Origin: Adiantum capillus-veneris
Lineage: Eukaryota > Streptophyta > Polypodiopsida > Polypodiales > Pteridaceae
NCBI GenBank assembly: GCA_014529385.2
Contig: CM043945.1
Coordinates: 149,159,241 to 149,223,240 of the forward strand
Length of the DNA: 64,000 nt
Reading direction: 5' to 3'
Made by a program: the position numbers and the translations under genes. Under the pieces are notes generated by a model. The model worked only from the letters and a program-made list of their open reading frames with translations, made no database searches and had not been told where the DNA came from. Of this stretch, positions 1 through 14,973 are shown in pieces; the first letter of the stretch is position 1; every line of letters begins with the position of its first letter.

Positions 1-2
1 AA

Positions 3-293
3 AGTGCTCTCATCTATCACTTCAGAGGAGGCACTCTCAAGTCTTTTAAGGGTCGCTTCTTCCACCATTACCAATGTAGTTGTGTGTTGCTTACTCCCCC
101 CAAACCGGCTGAGGATTTTAAAGTTGAAAGTTCTCTCATCTATCACTTCATAGAAGGCACTCTCAAATCTTCTAAGGATTGCTTCTTCCACCGCTGCCAA
201 TCTAGTTATGTGTTGCTTACTCCCCCCAAACCTGCTAAGATGGCAGATATAGATGAAATAAGATCCAAAAGGCATGAAAAACCTGAGACTTAG
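3..293 (+). CDS. Unidentified reading frame with a 42-residue tandem duplication
   Basis: The frame is open from the window edge to a TAG after about 97 codons. It consists of two copies of a 126-bp unit (about 3-128 and 129-254), both in frame. Each copy reads like SALIYHFRGGTLKS and ends in VLLTPPKPA. The second copy runs on into a charged tail (MADIDEIRSKRHEKPET). In-frame duplication without stops suggests a once-coding exon, but I do not recognise the family and see no clear splice sites. The protein may start left of the window. It could equally be a transposon remnant. The next ~230 bases hold only short overlapping frames that I cannot assign. Confidence 0.3.
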   Translation, partial: SALIYHFRGGTLKSFKGRFFHHYQCSCVLLTPPKPAEDFKVESSLIYHFIEGTLKSSKDCFFHRCQSSYVLLTPPKPAKMADIDEIRSKRHEKPET

Positions 294-520
294 ATCCAAT
301 CTGGGTGCAAATGCAATAAAGCTTTGTGTTGTGTGCTGGCTCTTACCAATTTCTTGCTTTTCTTGGAGGAACTCAAGCAATGTTCAAGCAGCAGTTGTTC
401 CACGTGGAGAATCTCCAAAAAGCACAGGCAAGAGAACGATCATTGACCTCTTTATCTTTGCATCAAGCAAAGTATACTTGGTATAGTATCATAATCTCTC
501 AACTAGGTTTGTAGAATCAA

Positions 521-693
<173 letters not shown>

Positions 694-707
694 CCCCCCC
701 TTGGTTC

Positions 708-2000
708 ATGACTTTTGCATCGTCAACTTTGACATGGTATCAAAGGCTTGAAGACCTTGGAGGAGTCACATACGTGTTAAGAAGAGAAGTTGCCCTCTCC
801 TCTCTCCCCTCTGCCCTTGGCATTCCCATTCCCCCTCTGGATGTGTTTAAAACCACTAGGGCTTGTGGCATTTTTAGCCTCTACTCCATCACTTCCTCTC
901 CCTTGCCAGTGATCGTGGGTGTTGCACCTCGCTGCCCCTCCCTTGTCAGTGATTGTGGATGTTGGACCCGTTGACAATAGCATTGTAAAATGCTAGCTTT
1001 GCAAGTCCCCCCCCCCCCCCCCCCCTCGCACAAGCGCCATCGACATCAACAACCAACACCAACTATCGACTATGAGTGGACCAACAGCCTATGCACGGAC
1101 AAAGTTCTCAAGGAAGCCGTCAATTTGTTTGGCTCGGGATTGTGATGCCAAAAGTAAATGTACAAGTTTGCTAGAGGACATATGCAAAGGAAAGCTTGAC
1201 AAGGACGGTAGGACCAATGCTCACTTAGCTGCCTCGATACCCATGAGGTCCAAGATCAATTGTTATAAATGCAATAAGACGCTTTGTTTGGTTGGGGAAT
1301 GCAAAGCCAAAGGAAAGGCAGGAACTCACAAAAGGGCAAAGGTAAAGGCAAGCTAGACAGAGATAAGGGTGATAAATATTTGACGAAGAAGATCAACATG
1401 GTACATGTGGTGGTGGCCGCAATGGCCTCAACGCTAGATTTTTAGTCAGGTGGTTGTTGCTGCCACTAGCTTCAGCCAGGGAGAAGCTTGTGAGCTGCAG
1501 AGAGGGGCAAATAGTGCTGCCTACAAATAATTTTGGACCCATGTGTTGGACTTCAAGTTATCTATGTTTGAACCCGTGGGTTGAACTTCAATGCACATGC
1601 ATCTGGCAAGGAACCAATGCGACATATCTAAAAACACTATGGATGTGTGCACTGATCCATTGTTGTTGGTTGGATTATGGGCAGGATGTGTTTCAAAGCT
1701 CATTATCTAGGAAAGTTTGGACGTGATGTGTTCACAATTCACGAATGGGGATTCTTGGACATAGTGTGGTCTACAATTCAATTTTTGATGGGGCAATTGG
1801 TGCTCAAGATGGAATTCTTCTCAGGTGACACGTTGACAATAGCAAATCTACCGAGCTATAACCAACATGACAGTTGTTGTTGGAGTGTCCATGGTAGCTT
1901 CTTCATTGACTTTGTCTCACTGTTTATGTCCACTATGAGCTACACAGAGGGTGCTAAAGTTTATAGCATCTCAAGTGAATAGCCCAATGTGATCCAATAC
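708..2000 (+). pseudogene. Possible decayed copia 5' region and gag remnant
   Basis: At 734 the sequence TGGTATCAAAGG resembles the initiator-Met primer-binding site of copia elements (TGGTATCAGAGC) with two differences. Downstream, 1072-1356 encodes a basic 94-residue frame containing CYKCNKTLCLVGEC. This has the spacing of a CX2CX4HX4C nucleocapsid knuckle but with Cys in place of His, followed by a Lys-rich tail as in copia Gag. A 19-base C run lies at 1007-1025. No protease, integrase or reverse transcriptase is recognisable. From about 1360 to 2000 only short frames of unknown origin are present. The copia identification is tentative and rests on two weak motifs. Confidence 0.25.
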
Positions 2001-2271
2001 TTAGTTTGGCTTTAGGTAGTTATTTTACTTATTTTTCAAATCATGGGTATGCAGTTTGCTAAGGTGAGTATATAAGCACACATAGCCCCCATCATAAAAT
2101 ATACTAATTCAATGCCAAGGTTTGTTGGCCCAGAAGTTACTTTGACAAAAATCCTCAATTGATTCACCCTTGGCAGATGTCTTGCAAGTGATATCTTCAT
2201 GAAAAGGAACATTGCACAACTCATCCATCCACTCTCTATGTGGAAACATAGCATGGATCTTCATTTTGCAC

Positions 2272-2374
<103 letters not shown>

Positions 2375-2673
2375 TAGGTCACTTCATATGGCCATGATTA
2401 CTGCATCACATACGCTTACATTTGACCAACCAGTAAACACTTCAATGTGGACTAGGACTTTTGTTTAAACATTTGGGTTGACCTCACCCTTAAACACCTT
2501 GCATAACCTAAATTATTTCTACGTATATTGTCCTAGGGACCTGTCACTTAATACGTATATTTTATAGCTCTCCTGGTAAAGTTTGAGCCTTAGCTTGTAC
2601 CATCCTAGCTTTTGCACGACCTGTTGAAATAATTGTTGGTAAAACTCACTTGTAAAAGACTACTCTGACATAG

Positions 2674-2762
2674 TGATGGTGTGTGAAAAAACCTCCTAGG
2701 CATTGTCTCAATCTAACATAAGGTTGGTGTGTGAATCAACCTCTAAGGCATTCTCTCAATGG
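2674..2762. repeat. Short imperfect tandem duplication, ~48 bp period
   Basis: Two neighbouring copies share the pattern GGTGTGTGAA, then AACCTC, then AGGCATT and TCTCAAT (about 2674-2714 and 2722-2762) with several mismatches. No function is evident. The flanks 2373-2673 and 2763-2839 contain nothing I can assign. Confidence 0.6.
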
Positions 2763-2837
2763 GGTATTAAATCTAGCACTATCTGGTACGCTGGGTGGAG
2801 TGTTACCAGCCTCGTCCCTGCCTTTTGCTTAGCAGCA

Positions 2838-5999
<3,162 letters not shown>

Positions 6000-6004
6000 C
6001 TCAT
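6000..6004. repeat. Left target-site duplication (CTCAT) of the giant gypsy element
   Basis: CTCAT immediately precedes the 5' LTR (starting TGTTAGAAGC). The identical pentamer at 39033-39037 immediately follows the 3' LTR (ending CCAACA). Five-base duplications are typical of LTR-retrotransposon integrase. Confidence 0.95.
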
Positions 6005-9000
6005 TGTTAGAAGCTGGACACACCCCACAGCAACTAACTACTCGGCGGATTATTATTTTTGTAATTATTAATTCCATTGAGGAAAACCTGATTTTTCACC
6101 TTGTAAATATTGGGACTTATAGAAGTTTCCAGATTGTATCCCAGTTTTGATAGTTAGATTGAGTAGATGGTTGATTTTGGAACTTTAGGGTTTGAGAATT
6201 GTAAGGTATATATACCACTTTTTGACCTTAATGAAAAAAATCCTTTGTCATTTTTAAAACAAGTTTTGAAGTCTGTGAGTAAGCGTACTGTGTACGAGAG
6301 AGAGTGTGAGCTTCATCCTAATGCTACGTGTGCTCCGGTAGTCGGAATCGAGTGCGGAGAAGTGCAGCGTGTTGCCCCCGACGAGAGCTACGTGCCGATA
6401 CCTACATTGCGCGCGTTGTCGGGGGATATGTGTTCGCTACGTGAGCCGGGCAAGCGTCGGGCCTCTGGCTGTGGAAGGTGTGAAAGAGAGAGAACAAGAA
6501 CAACTAATAACTCTGGCAATCACCGCAATCATCAATTAATCGATTAATACATCTGAGTACAATTTAATCTTTCACCAAGGCGGGCTGTTAACAGCGCCGT
6601 CACTTGGATCATCTACTAACTAGGAGTTTAGGCCGCTTTAGAGAATTAACCGGGCCGTTAACGACACCGGACTTAAAAGGATGTTAATTCAATCTCTATA
6701 TGATGACGGTTGTGGAAATGTCCTCCTGTCGCTTTATACTGTCTTTGAATTATCTGCTTCAATTACCTTGCGTATTCTGCAAGTTTCAATTCAGTTCATT
6801 GCCTGGATCATCAAGTTTCAGTAGTTATCAATTATCATGCTGTGTGCACTTGCACTGCCTTATCTACCATTCATGAGCCTCAACTTCTCCTTTACTCAAC
6901 TTGCTCTGATTCCCTTAACCCTTGCTTATTTGCCTCGACTTACTCCCTTGGTTGCTTCGACCAAGATCGCCCTTCCTTGTTTGCTTCGGTTGCTAAGCCC
7001 TTTCTTAAGCCGAAAGAGAGAAAGAGCTCGTCTTCTATCATCTCCTCCCTTATTATCTCCTCTTCTTGCTTCGTTGATAGCCTTCTTGAGCTCCCTCGCC
7101 TTCGAGCTCCCTTTGTTTTTGCTTGCTATGCTTGCCTCCGCCAAGCTTTCTTCGCTAGCCTCAAGCTCTTCTTCTCCTTGGTTCTCCTCCTAGTTCTCGT
7201 TGGCTTGCCTTCTTCTCATGCCAAAGCCCGATGGAGAGAGAAAGCACGCCGTCTCCTCGTTTCCTTGCCCTCGTTGGCTTTCAATCCCTCTCGCCTGCAA
7301 TAGGCCCTTCTTCTCGTTACCTTCATGCAATAACCCCTCACTATTAATAGCGTGCTTTTGATATGCAGTGGCACCGGGCGCTAATGACGTGGCACAGGAA
7401 TGGCCGCGATGATGTGGCAGTCGACAATTTCGGCAGTTCGGATGACGACCCCGTTGGTGCCGGAAGGGAGCGCCATGGTATGCTCTTCGCTTTCCTTTGT
7501 TGCGGCGACCTCAGCCAATGCTCGACTTGGCCACCACGATCCCATTCCTCCCCTGCGCAGCTCGTCCACGTTGCCTATTCGCTGCCGCCATGCTTTTTTT
7601 CCTTCAGTTCCCATTAAAACCCTTAATTTGGGTGTCCTTGGTTGGCTTGGACGGGCGGCCAATCCCCTGCTTGGGCGGGCGACCAGTTAGGTTATTAAAA
7701 AGGCCCTCGTTCCTTAGTAAGGGCACCACATTTGGTATACATAACGACCGTGCAGTGCCTACAAGTAGAAGGCATCACATTTGGCTAGTAGAAGGCTTCT
7801 CATTTGGCATGCATACCGGCCAAGGCTTTGCCAGTTTTCTTCATCGGCGGCCATAGTCACATTTGGCATAAATATCGGTTAAGGCATTGTATCCTTGACA
7901 TCATCTTCCACATCCACTGATTAGCAATATCGCCGTGAATTCTACTGCCCACACTAGTGTGTTGAATGGCACCGTGGCTTCCAAGATGCAAGTATCAGTG
8001 ATTGCATTTGACGGAAGGTCTTCCCATCACATTCAATCAAAGATGGTCAGACTAGCCAGGCATTGCCAATTACGACTACCGTCGGCCAACATTGGCATGC
8101 TCCCGCATCAGCCCACATTTAGCATACACATTGGGCACTGCACTGCATTAAGCCAAAAGAATGTAATTGATCAGGGCGACTAGGGCGGTTCGAACTCGGC
8201 CCCCGGCGATACTTAAATTGGCCATATCTTGCCAACTGAAACCTCGATTGACGAACTGAAAAGACCGACATGCTCCTGAAATCGAGCACTTCAGGTCCGT
8301 GCATTCACTTCAATTTTGTCCCCTCAACTGTAGTTTTCCAATCCGGTACGGATCTGCATTAACTCAAACTTCAAAGTGACATAACTTCTTCACCCTGGCT
8401 CCAATCGACGAGCCGTAAAGACAGGCCGATAGAGCACTTCAAGCACTACAGTTCTAGATCATAATCTCTCATCTGTGGTCACTGCAAGCATACTCATTTT
8501 TGGCATCATTGAGGCATCTGTTGGCCCTTCTAAGCCGCATCTAGCATACATTAATCATTAAGCTTGGCCTGTTATCAAGCCCTGATCACTGCTCACTTAA
8601 TGTGTAGGCTTCAAAGAAGCTTAGCTTTCATTTCTCTACTCTTTTTCTCATCATGGCAGCGGAGCTGCACGACAGCGTACGGTCCGATTTTGCGAGCTCC
8701 TTCTACGAGCTTCATTTGGTATTTGGGTGAGCATACGTTGTCCGATTTTGCATTGTAGCATATCCATGCGTTCACATTGAGTAGAACTACACATTAGGCA
8801 CTTTAGATTTTGAAAACGAAGACCTGTAGATTTCGGCCAAACATCCTACGTGATTTTGCACGGGGTCTTTTGGGTTGGGATTTTGGTTCATAGACCTTAG
8901 GGAGAGCGACCTATTGGTATTAGTAGGGTCTCCTTCAAGTTCTATGGTGTTTCGAGATTGTTTGATGGGTGTTTGGCTTTAGGAAGCGTTGTAGGAAGTT

Positions 9001-9201
9001 TCCTCTTATGCACTCTTGAAGGCTGTGACTTAGACAATTGGTGGAGACCTCTGTAGGAATTAGTTAGGAGTCGGTTGAGTGTAGGTTGACACCTTATGCT
9101 TGCTTCCATGCACCTGCGGGTCGAGCTTCGTCCTTAGCTGACATTATATGTTAGGTGAGTTCTCGCTGTGCTGACGTCCGTCGCGGCGTACTCGTCCAAC
9201 A
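6005..9201 (+). repeat. 5' LTR of the giant gypsy element, split by a solo LTR
   Basis: The two parts 6005-6416 and 8679-9201 together match the uninterrupted 3' LTR at 38101-39032 (about 935 versus 932 bp). The LTR includes TATATA near 6210 and a half-copy of the element's palindrome (AACATCCTACGTG near 8839). The last bases CCAACA are followed directly by the primer-binding site. Confidence 0.95.
6417..8674. mobile_element. Solo LTR nested in the 5' LTR
   Basis: Comparison with the intact 3' LTR shows a precise 2,258-bp insertion. It begins TGTCGGGG and ends CACGACA, so it has TG...CA termini, and is flanked by GCGT on both sides (6413-6416 and 8675-8678). The 3' LTR has a single GCGT at this site. 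The insert has no protease, reverse transcriptase or integrase frames and no primer-binding site, so a solo LTR left by recombination is the simplest reading. Open frames within 6837-7303 and 7363-7856 are Leu/Ser/Pro/Arg-rich compositional frames and I do not call them genes. Its parent family is not otherwise present in the window. Confidence 0.75.
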
Positions 9202-9202
9202 T

Positions 9203-9220
9203 TGGCGCCGCTGCCGGGGA
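9203..9220 (+). promoter_or_regulatory. Primer-binding site, tRNA-Asp type
   Basis: TGGCGCCGCTGCCGGGGA starts one base after the 5' LTR. It complements the 3' end of plant tRNA-Asp (expected TGGCGCCGTTGCCGGGGA) except at one position. This primer is known from Athila/Tat-type gypsy elements. It is the minus-strand DNA priming site. Confidence 0.9.
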
Positions 9221-9751
9221 CGAAAACCTTAGGTAGGTGACCGAGACTAATCCTTGAGGATTGGGATTTTTGGCTTGCCAAGAATCTTGTTTTACATTTA
9301 GATAGGATCAGAGGGTGGAGGACTCTCTAGGTCTTAGAGGGAGTCTAAGAAGCGTGTGTCTGGCCTATATCCTTCGACTTAGGTAGATTAGGTAGACCAA
9401 GATAGTTTTAGGTAGTAGTCGAGTTCTTGAGTAGGAGTTGAAGTGGCAGAAGCGGTGAGAGGAGAGATTGAGAGTCCGGAGAGGCCAAAAAGCAGCCAAA
9501 AACACCATTATCACCATTTCACATAATAAGTAGGAGTAGAGTAAGTAGGACATCATGATTCAGGATCTAGAGCATTTCATGCATGTACACTTGCTTGGTA
9601 AATTCATCACAAGTTTGTAAAAGACGCAAAAAGACGCAAAAGTGTGTTTGAAAGCCTAATTGAAGTCCAAAAGTTACTGAGAGTGTTTCTGATAGATCTA
9701 CAAAGCATCATGAGCATTCTTGTCATTTATAAAAAATAAAAAAAAGCTAGG
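9221..9751 (+). other. Leader, first part: no gene
   Basis: Non-coding leader between the primer-binding site and the first palindrome. It contains only short frames and no recognisable motif. A lone half-site of the palindrome occurs later at 9913-9923. Confidence 0.6.
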
Positions 9752-10606
9752 AGACATCCTACGTGTAGGATGTCTACAGGCTAATGTGGGAGGAATTTTG
9801 GGATTTTGAGTTGACCAGTGTGTTCAAAAGGTAGGGTTTACCCTAATTTCAACTGGGAAGTGGAAATTTGACCATATCTTGACAGGATAAGGCTAGATAG
9901 ACTGAATTTGCCAGACATCCTACCCAAATAGGGTCAAAACCTTATTTTGAGACCAAAACCATAAGATGGCTGCATGAGCATGTCCTACATGATATATTGA
10001 GTGACTGGAAAGGGTTTCACCTCATTTGGGTGAGAAAATTGGGTTCAAAGCGGACTTTAGCACTTTTGATTGAAAAAGGCAAGAACATCTAAAATTTGGG
10101 ACTTTTGAAATCCAAACCAAAATCTAAGCATACCATTGGGTCACTGACATCAAGGGGAAGCTGTGGGACAAGTCTGGGGTCAAACAGGCCAAAAAGATAT
10201 CCTACGCGTAGGATGTCTTTTGTGTGATTTTGGACTCTAAACCAAATTTTGAGTATACCAAAGTGATCAACAACTCAAGGGGAGCCTGGGCTTTGAGTTT
10301 GAAGCCATTCTGATGAAAAAGACATCCTACGCGTAGGATGTCTAAAGCAAGAAATTGAAGCCTTTGACAGTGAGCATAGCAAGGTGTTGTATAGCCTAAG
10401 GCAAGCCTCCTAGTCAATTTTGGTCCAAATTGGAGTTGATTAGACTGATCAATATCAGCAACAGGCTGTCGGAACAGATTTCTGACTCATTGACCAGCTA
10501 ATAGGTGTCCAAATCAAACAGCTGTGGGCTCAGCACATCAAGGGGAAACCATAGTGCAAAAATCCAGGCAAAGCAAAGCAGGAGACATCCTACGCGTAGG
10601 ATGTCT
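9752..10606 (+). repeat. 5' cluster of four 24-bp palindromes
   Basis: Copies lie at 9752-9775, 10195-10218, 10320-10343 and 10583-10606. Each is half-site AGACATCCTACG followed by its own reverse complement, centred on ACGCGT. The copies at 10320 and 10583 are perfect, 9752 has ACGTGT at the centre and 10195 has one changed base in the left arm. Flanks are partly shared (CAAGGGGA upstream; TGATGAAAAA directly before the copy at 10320, as in the 3' cluster). This suggests diverged repeat units in which the palindrome is the best-kept part. Function is unknown. Confidence 0.95.
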
Positions 10607-11016
10607 ATTGGGGCATACTGCAAAGAAAATTTGATTGGGCATAGACAGTGAGATTCCATTTGGCTTAAGGATTCCAGAACTTCTTTCAGAAGTGAATTTG
10701 GACCTTGTTTGCTCATTTGACGGAGCAAAGACTGAATTCAGACTCTTTCGCGTAAATTGACCAACATCTGAGGGAAGTACAGTTTCAGATTAGCAGACCT
10801 AATCCAAAACATCAGCAGTGTATAAAATACAGTAGTGGTTGAGATTAACTCTCCAATTATACCAATCATTACTAAGATAACCTCTAGCAGATAAATGCTT
10901 TGACTCGATTGCCGAAATTAAAACGATTGTGTACATGTATATTCAACAACAAAGCAAGAATTTGTGCAGAAACTGACACTTTGCCAGGTGAGTGGTTGGA
11001 TTTGTGATAAATTTCA

Positions 11017-14000
11017 TTGATAAGTTTGATGAATTTAAGATCAGGAAGATACATTGTTAGAGACCAGAAAGTGGCAGGTGACCAAGGTAGCTTAGTATTC
11101 ACTGAAGAGAGTGTAACTCAGGCAAGGCTAGATCCGCTAGCACCGATTATTGAGGAAGGTAGTGATACTGACACTTCGGCAGACAAATCTTTCTTCATGA
11201 TGGGTAGTCAATAGCCAGGAGGGTTCACCTATGATGGACCTATGCGAGGAGGAAGCACCTCCCAAAATCCTTTGAATGATTCCAAGCTCACTGTGATCTT
11301 CTTAGAGGGAACAAACTCTAGGGGAACCTTAGTCTATTCTGACTATCGAGGACGCAAGTGCATTTGTATCTAGGAGAGGCCAGCTCAAAGATTGGAGATA
11401 ATCCGAGTCTATGATGATGGAGATAGATTCCAAGACGAAAGGGGAACCACTATTTGATAGTTAGTAACCCTAAAGATTACAACAGATATGGAGATAACGT
11501 GGCGAAAGGGAAAATGGTTTCAGAAGCTCAAGAACCGCCACCAAACATTGATCGGCCCGGAGCTATTTTTATGTATGATAAGAAAACAACTAGGGTTCCA
11601 ACTTATAACGAGAACATGGGAATCTACAAGCATGAGAGTGAGGGTATAATCTCTTAATTTCGTAGCAAAGAACCATACGTAAACGAATTAAGCAAAGACA
11701 AGGTTCTTTACTTATTCTCTTATGAAACTGCTACGGGGAAGGGTATAGTTTTTGTTGATAGATACTGGCGAGAATACCAACGTATTCTCCCATAGGAGGT
11801 AGAAAGGGCAACAGGTCCAGGAGCATTAGCTTATGCCCCTGAGGAAGTGCCAAGAGCCACCTACACCCCAAACAAGTCAACGAATCCTTTTTCATATGAG
11901 TATGACGCTACCTCACATTCCACCTGACCGCAAGCATTCAACAACCAAGACCAACCGGCGAACCAGCCATCATTGCAGGCATGGCTCCAATAGAGTGCAA
12001 CATTGGAACAAGACCGAAACCGAGATGGTTATCAAGCCGCACGAGGGCTAAGGGATTTGCAAGAACCACCACTCTATTCAAGGTATCAGGGAGAGAGTAA
12101 GCCAAAGACTCAAGGGTCAACAGAGCCTGGAGGACCACCCATAGAACGAGTTCGAAGAGATGAACCACCTCCAGCGAGAACTGTTAGAAATTATGGCTTA
12201 AGAGCACCACTGGGAGAGGAACCAGCCTATTACAGAAGGCCTGAGGAGGTATATCGATTAGGACAGGGAGATCCAATGATGAGGTTTATAGATCATCGGA
12301 GAATTAGGCCTTCTCAAGTGCAAAAATGGGTAAACAAGAAATACACAGGAAGCAGAGACCCAAGAGATCATGTAGAAGCCTTTGTGCGTGTAATTAGAGC
12401 CGAAGAGGTGTTAGATTTTCCTACCCAATTTGCAGGGTTTGGACTAACCCTAGAGGATGATGTTGCCACTTGGTTTGACTCTGTAGAGCATAGAGACTTT
12501 GAGTCCATGGAGGAAGTGTTTGACGAGTTTATCGAGGAATTCTTACAAAGGGGAATAGCTCATAATACCGTCTCACAGATCCATAAATTCAAATAGAAAG
12601 ATGGAGAATCTGTACGAAAGGCAAGCCTAAGACTAAAAAGATATGTTAAGTTCTGTCCTGTTGAAGAACTGCCAACTCAGTCCAGACTTATACTGATATC
12701 CATCCAAGGACTAAGGAATGCGGATCTCGAGAAAGACTTACATATGAAGAGGAGCACGACGTTGAATGAATTGACCAAGGAAGATCTTTACCTGGTGGAC
12801 AATTGTGCGTCTACAAAGAGGGAGAGTTCAAGGACCTTGATGACGATTCTTCTTCACAAAAAAGTGGAAGCAAGTCTTCTAAGACAACACCAAAAGGAGA
12901 AGTAGCTGTAAACCAGGAGTAGCTCGTAGATGAAGTGCTAAAAAAGATCAACTTGTACGCCAAACCCTAGGCTAAACAGCCCAAGTGGTGTGCTATTGAA
13001 CAAAAATGGACAAACCATGGGACCGAGGAATGTTATTATAACAAGGGATATGTGAGAGAGAGACCTTACGCTCCCCAAGCTCCGGTAGCTTCTCCTCAAG
13101 TTCCACCGATGCTTAGATATCAAGCAGGCAACCTACCAGGACCTGTAGGTGTTGAAAGACCGCAACCGGTGTTGGGGCAACAACCACCCCTACCAGGATT
13201 ACGACCAGTCAGTATAAGATACACACCAACCGTAACTGAATCAGAGGATAAAGCTTTGGTACCTATGCATGCATATTATGAAGATCCCAATGGATATGCG
13301 GCAAACCCTGTCTATTATCCACCTGAAGAATCCTCGACACCAGAACCATGGAGCATGATAGGAAATACAGGACCACCAACTGTTGCACAGGCAGCAGGAG
13401 AAGGAAGATATAGCTTAGATGAATGAACACTTATGTTCATAGCCAATGGAGGCATGGACGGACAGAGACATGCTTACCAACAAAGAGGAGCTCAAGGAGC
13501 ACCTCAACGACCCAAGGGACCCTGCTACAAGTGTGGTGGAGACCATTGGCAGAGAGACTGTCCTCATAATGAAATCATTAGAGTCAATGCGTATTGCCCA
13601 GAATGTGGAATTACTCATTTGATTCACGATTGCCCCAAAAACTGGAGCAAAGGAGCAAAAACCACCTTGAACATGCTAGAAACAGTACCTTCCAGTGGAG
13701 GATCGTAAAATGAAACAATCATACCCATCTAGGCAGTAACACGAGCCCAAGCTCAAAGAAGGACGAACGAACCCATAGTTGAAGAACCAAAAACTGATGC
13801 CCAAAGTGAATCAGAGAAGCACTTGGAAAGCTAGAAAGGCGTGTAGGAAAGCCAGGAAGGAACGAGAGCAAACAGCTCTATCCGAGGAGTTAAAACATAC
13901 AAAGGATAGATTGGAGCGGTTAGAGGATCTAGCTAGCTTAAGCTCACACACCACAGCAACCATAGCACCCAAGGAAATAGCAGAGCCCAAAAGTGTAGGA

Positions 14001-14336
14001 TCAGGAGGATCTGTACTGGCTGACAAGGTAAATGAGCAGTTGGATGCACTTCTAAAAGCTAATGAAGCTAGACTTAAAAAGAACCAAACCCAGGAGCAAA
14101 GGTGGATGACTTATCCATATGCAGAAATAGAAAAACAGAGGTTGGATATGTGTAAAAAGATGATCGAAACAGCTCAATCATTGACGGAAGACCCGCTGGG
14201 TAAACCTGCAAATTGGCATGAGGCACCAGCTCCAACCCCTATCCAACCAACTTTAGAAAAACATGTGGAAACAAAGGAAAGACTCACTAATGCCTATGAG
14301 TCTAGAGGAGAGCCTATCATAGTGCCAAATACCACA
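11017..14336 (+). pseudogene. gag of the giant gypsy element (decayed)
   Basis: Reading through stops, the gag starts near 11017 (MISLMNLRSGR). It contains a retrotransposon Gag domain at about 12270-12660 (VQKWVNKKYTG, then FAGFGLTLEDDVATWFDS) and a Pro-rich stretch at 13060-13400. Two zinc knuckles follow at 13523-13633, CYKCGGDHWQRDC and CPECGITHLIHDC, both spaced CX2CX3HX4C, one residue shorter than the usual knuckle. A Lys/Glu-rich C-terminal part (13779-14336) looks helical. Gag would package the element RNA. I see stops at 11212, 11371, 11655, 11793, 11925, 11991, 12594, 12920, 12968 and 13424, seven of them TAG, plus frameshifts near 11455, 12800 and 13710. The frame is cut at 14337 by the copia LTR. 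Confidence 0.85.
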
Positions 14337-14528
14337 TGTTGGGGTATAAAGCCCAATGTGGTCGCCCAGGTAAGTGGGCGGGCCGCCATGTATGTACACA
14401 TATTCTTTTGTAAAAACCTAATAAGAACTCACTATGCTCTACACATTACAGTAGAGCGAGTTCACCATATCGTCGTGCTCTTCTTCTCGCACTCTCTCTC
14501 ACGTCGCACTTCCGCTCGTACTCCTTCA
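14337..14528 (+). repeat. 5' LTR of the nested copia element
   Basis: About 192 bp running from TGTTGGGG to CTTCA, with TATAAAG near its start. The left edge is set by the TG and the loss of gypsy gag sense. The right edge is set by the primer-binding site two bases on. No second copy exists in the window to confirm the limits. Confidence 0.6.
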
Positions 14529-14530
14529 AC

Positions 14531-14542
14531 TGGTATCAGAGC
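14531..14542 (+). promoter_or_regulatory. Copia primer-binding site (initiator tRNA-Met)
   Basis: TGGTATCAGAGC is the standard plant copia primer-binding sequence, complementary to the 3' end of initiator tRNA-Met. The ~430 bases from here to the gag ATG form the untranslated leader. Confidence 0.93.
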
Positions 14543-14973
14543 TCAGATCGAGGCTCGGGGCAGCACTGCAGGAGGCTAGAGTCACCAGCTCAGATTGGAG
14601 TGAAATTCGACAGGCAAAGACACGGCCCCTGCATCTCAGCCACTGTTCGGCTTCGACAAAGGTCTGCGCAGGCCATTTTCAACTACGTGGTCTCGGTGGG
14701 TGCAGATCCGACTCTGCAAATTTGGGATTTTCGGCCTACGACTGCAGGTGTTGAGGATATCGACACTCCCAGAGTGTTGATTTGTGGCTGTCTACACATC
14801 GAAGGACGGCTCACAGTTTTTGGAGGCGTGTCACATACGACACGGGCGCATCTACACACAGACTGTAGGCGACATCCACTAGTTCATCAGGTTGATATTG
14901 GTTCAGAGGTCAGTTTATAGCGGAAACTCTGTCGAATTTTTCCCAAGAAAGTAAACTACTATGAAGCGTAGCT

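Noticed and set aside
6837-7856. Overlapping 80-150 codon frames inside the solo LTR
   Set aside because: Leu/Ser/Pro/Arg-rich compositional frames in several overlapping phases, located in an LTR-like insert with no known domain.
9752-10606. Palindromes as intrinsic terminators or attachment sites
   Set aside because: No following T-run, eukaryotic context, and copies are dispersed within a retrotransposon in both leader and 3' region.
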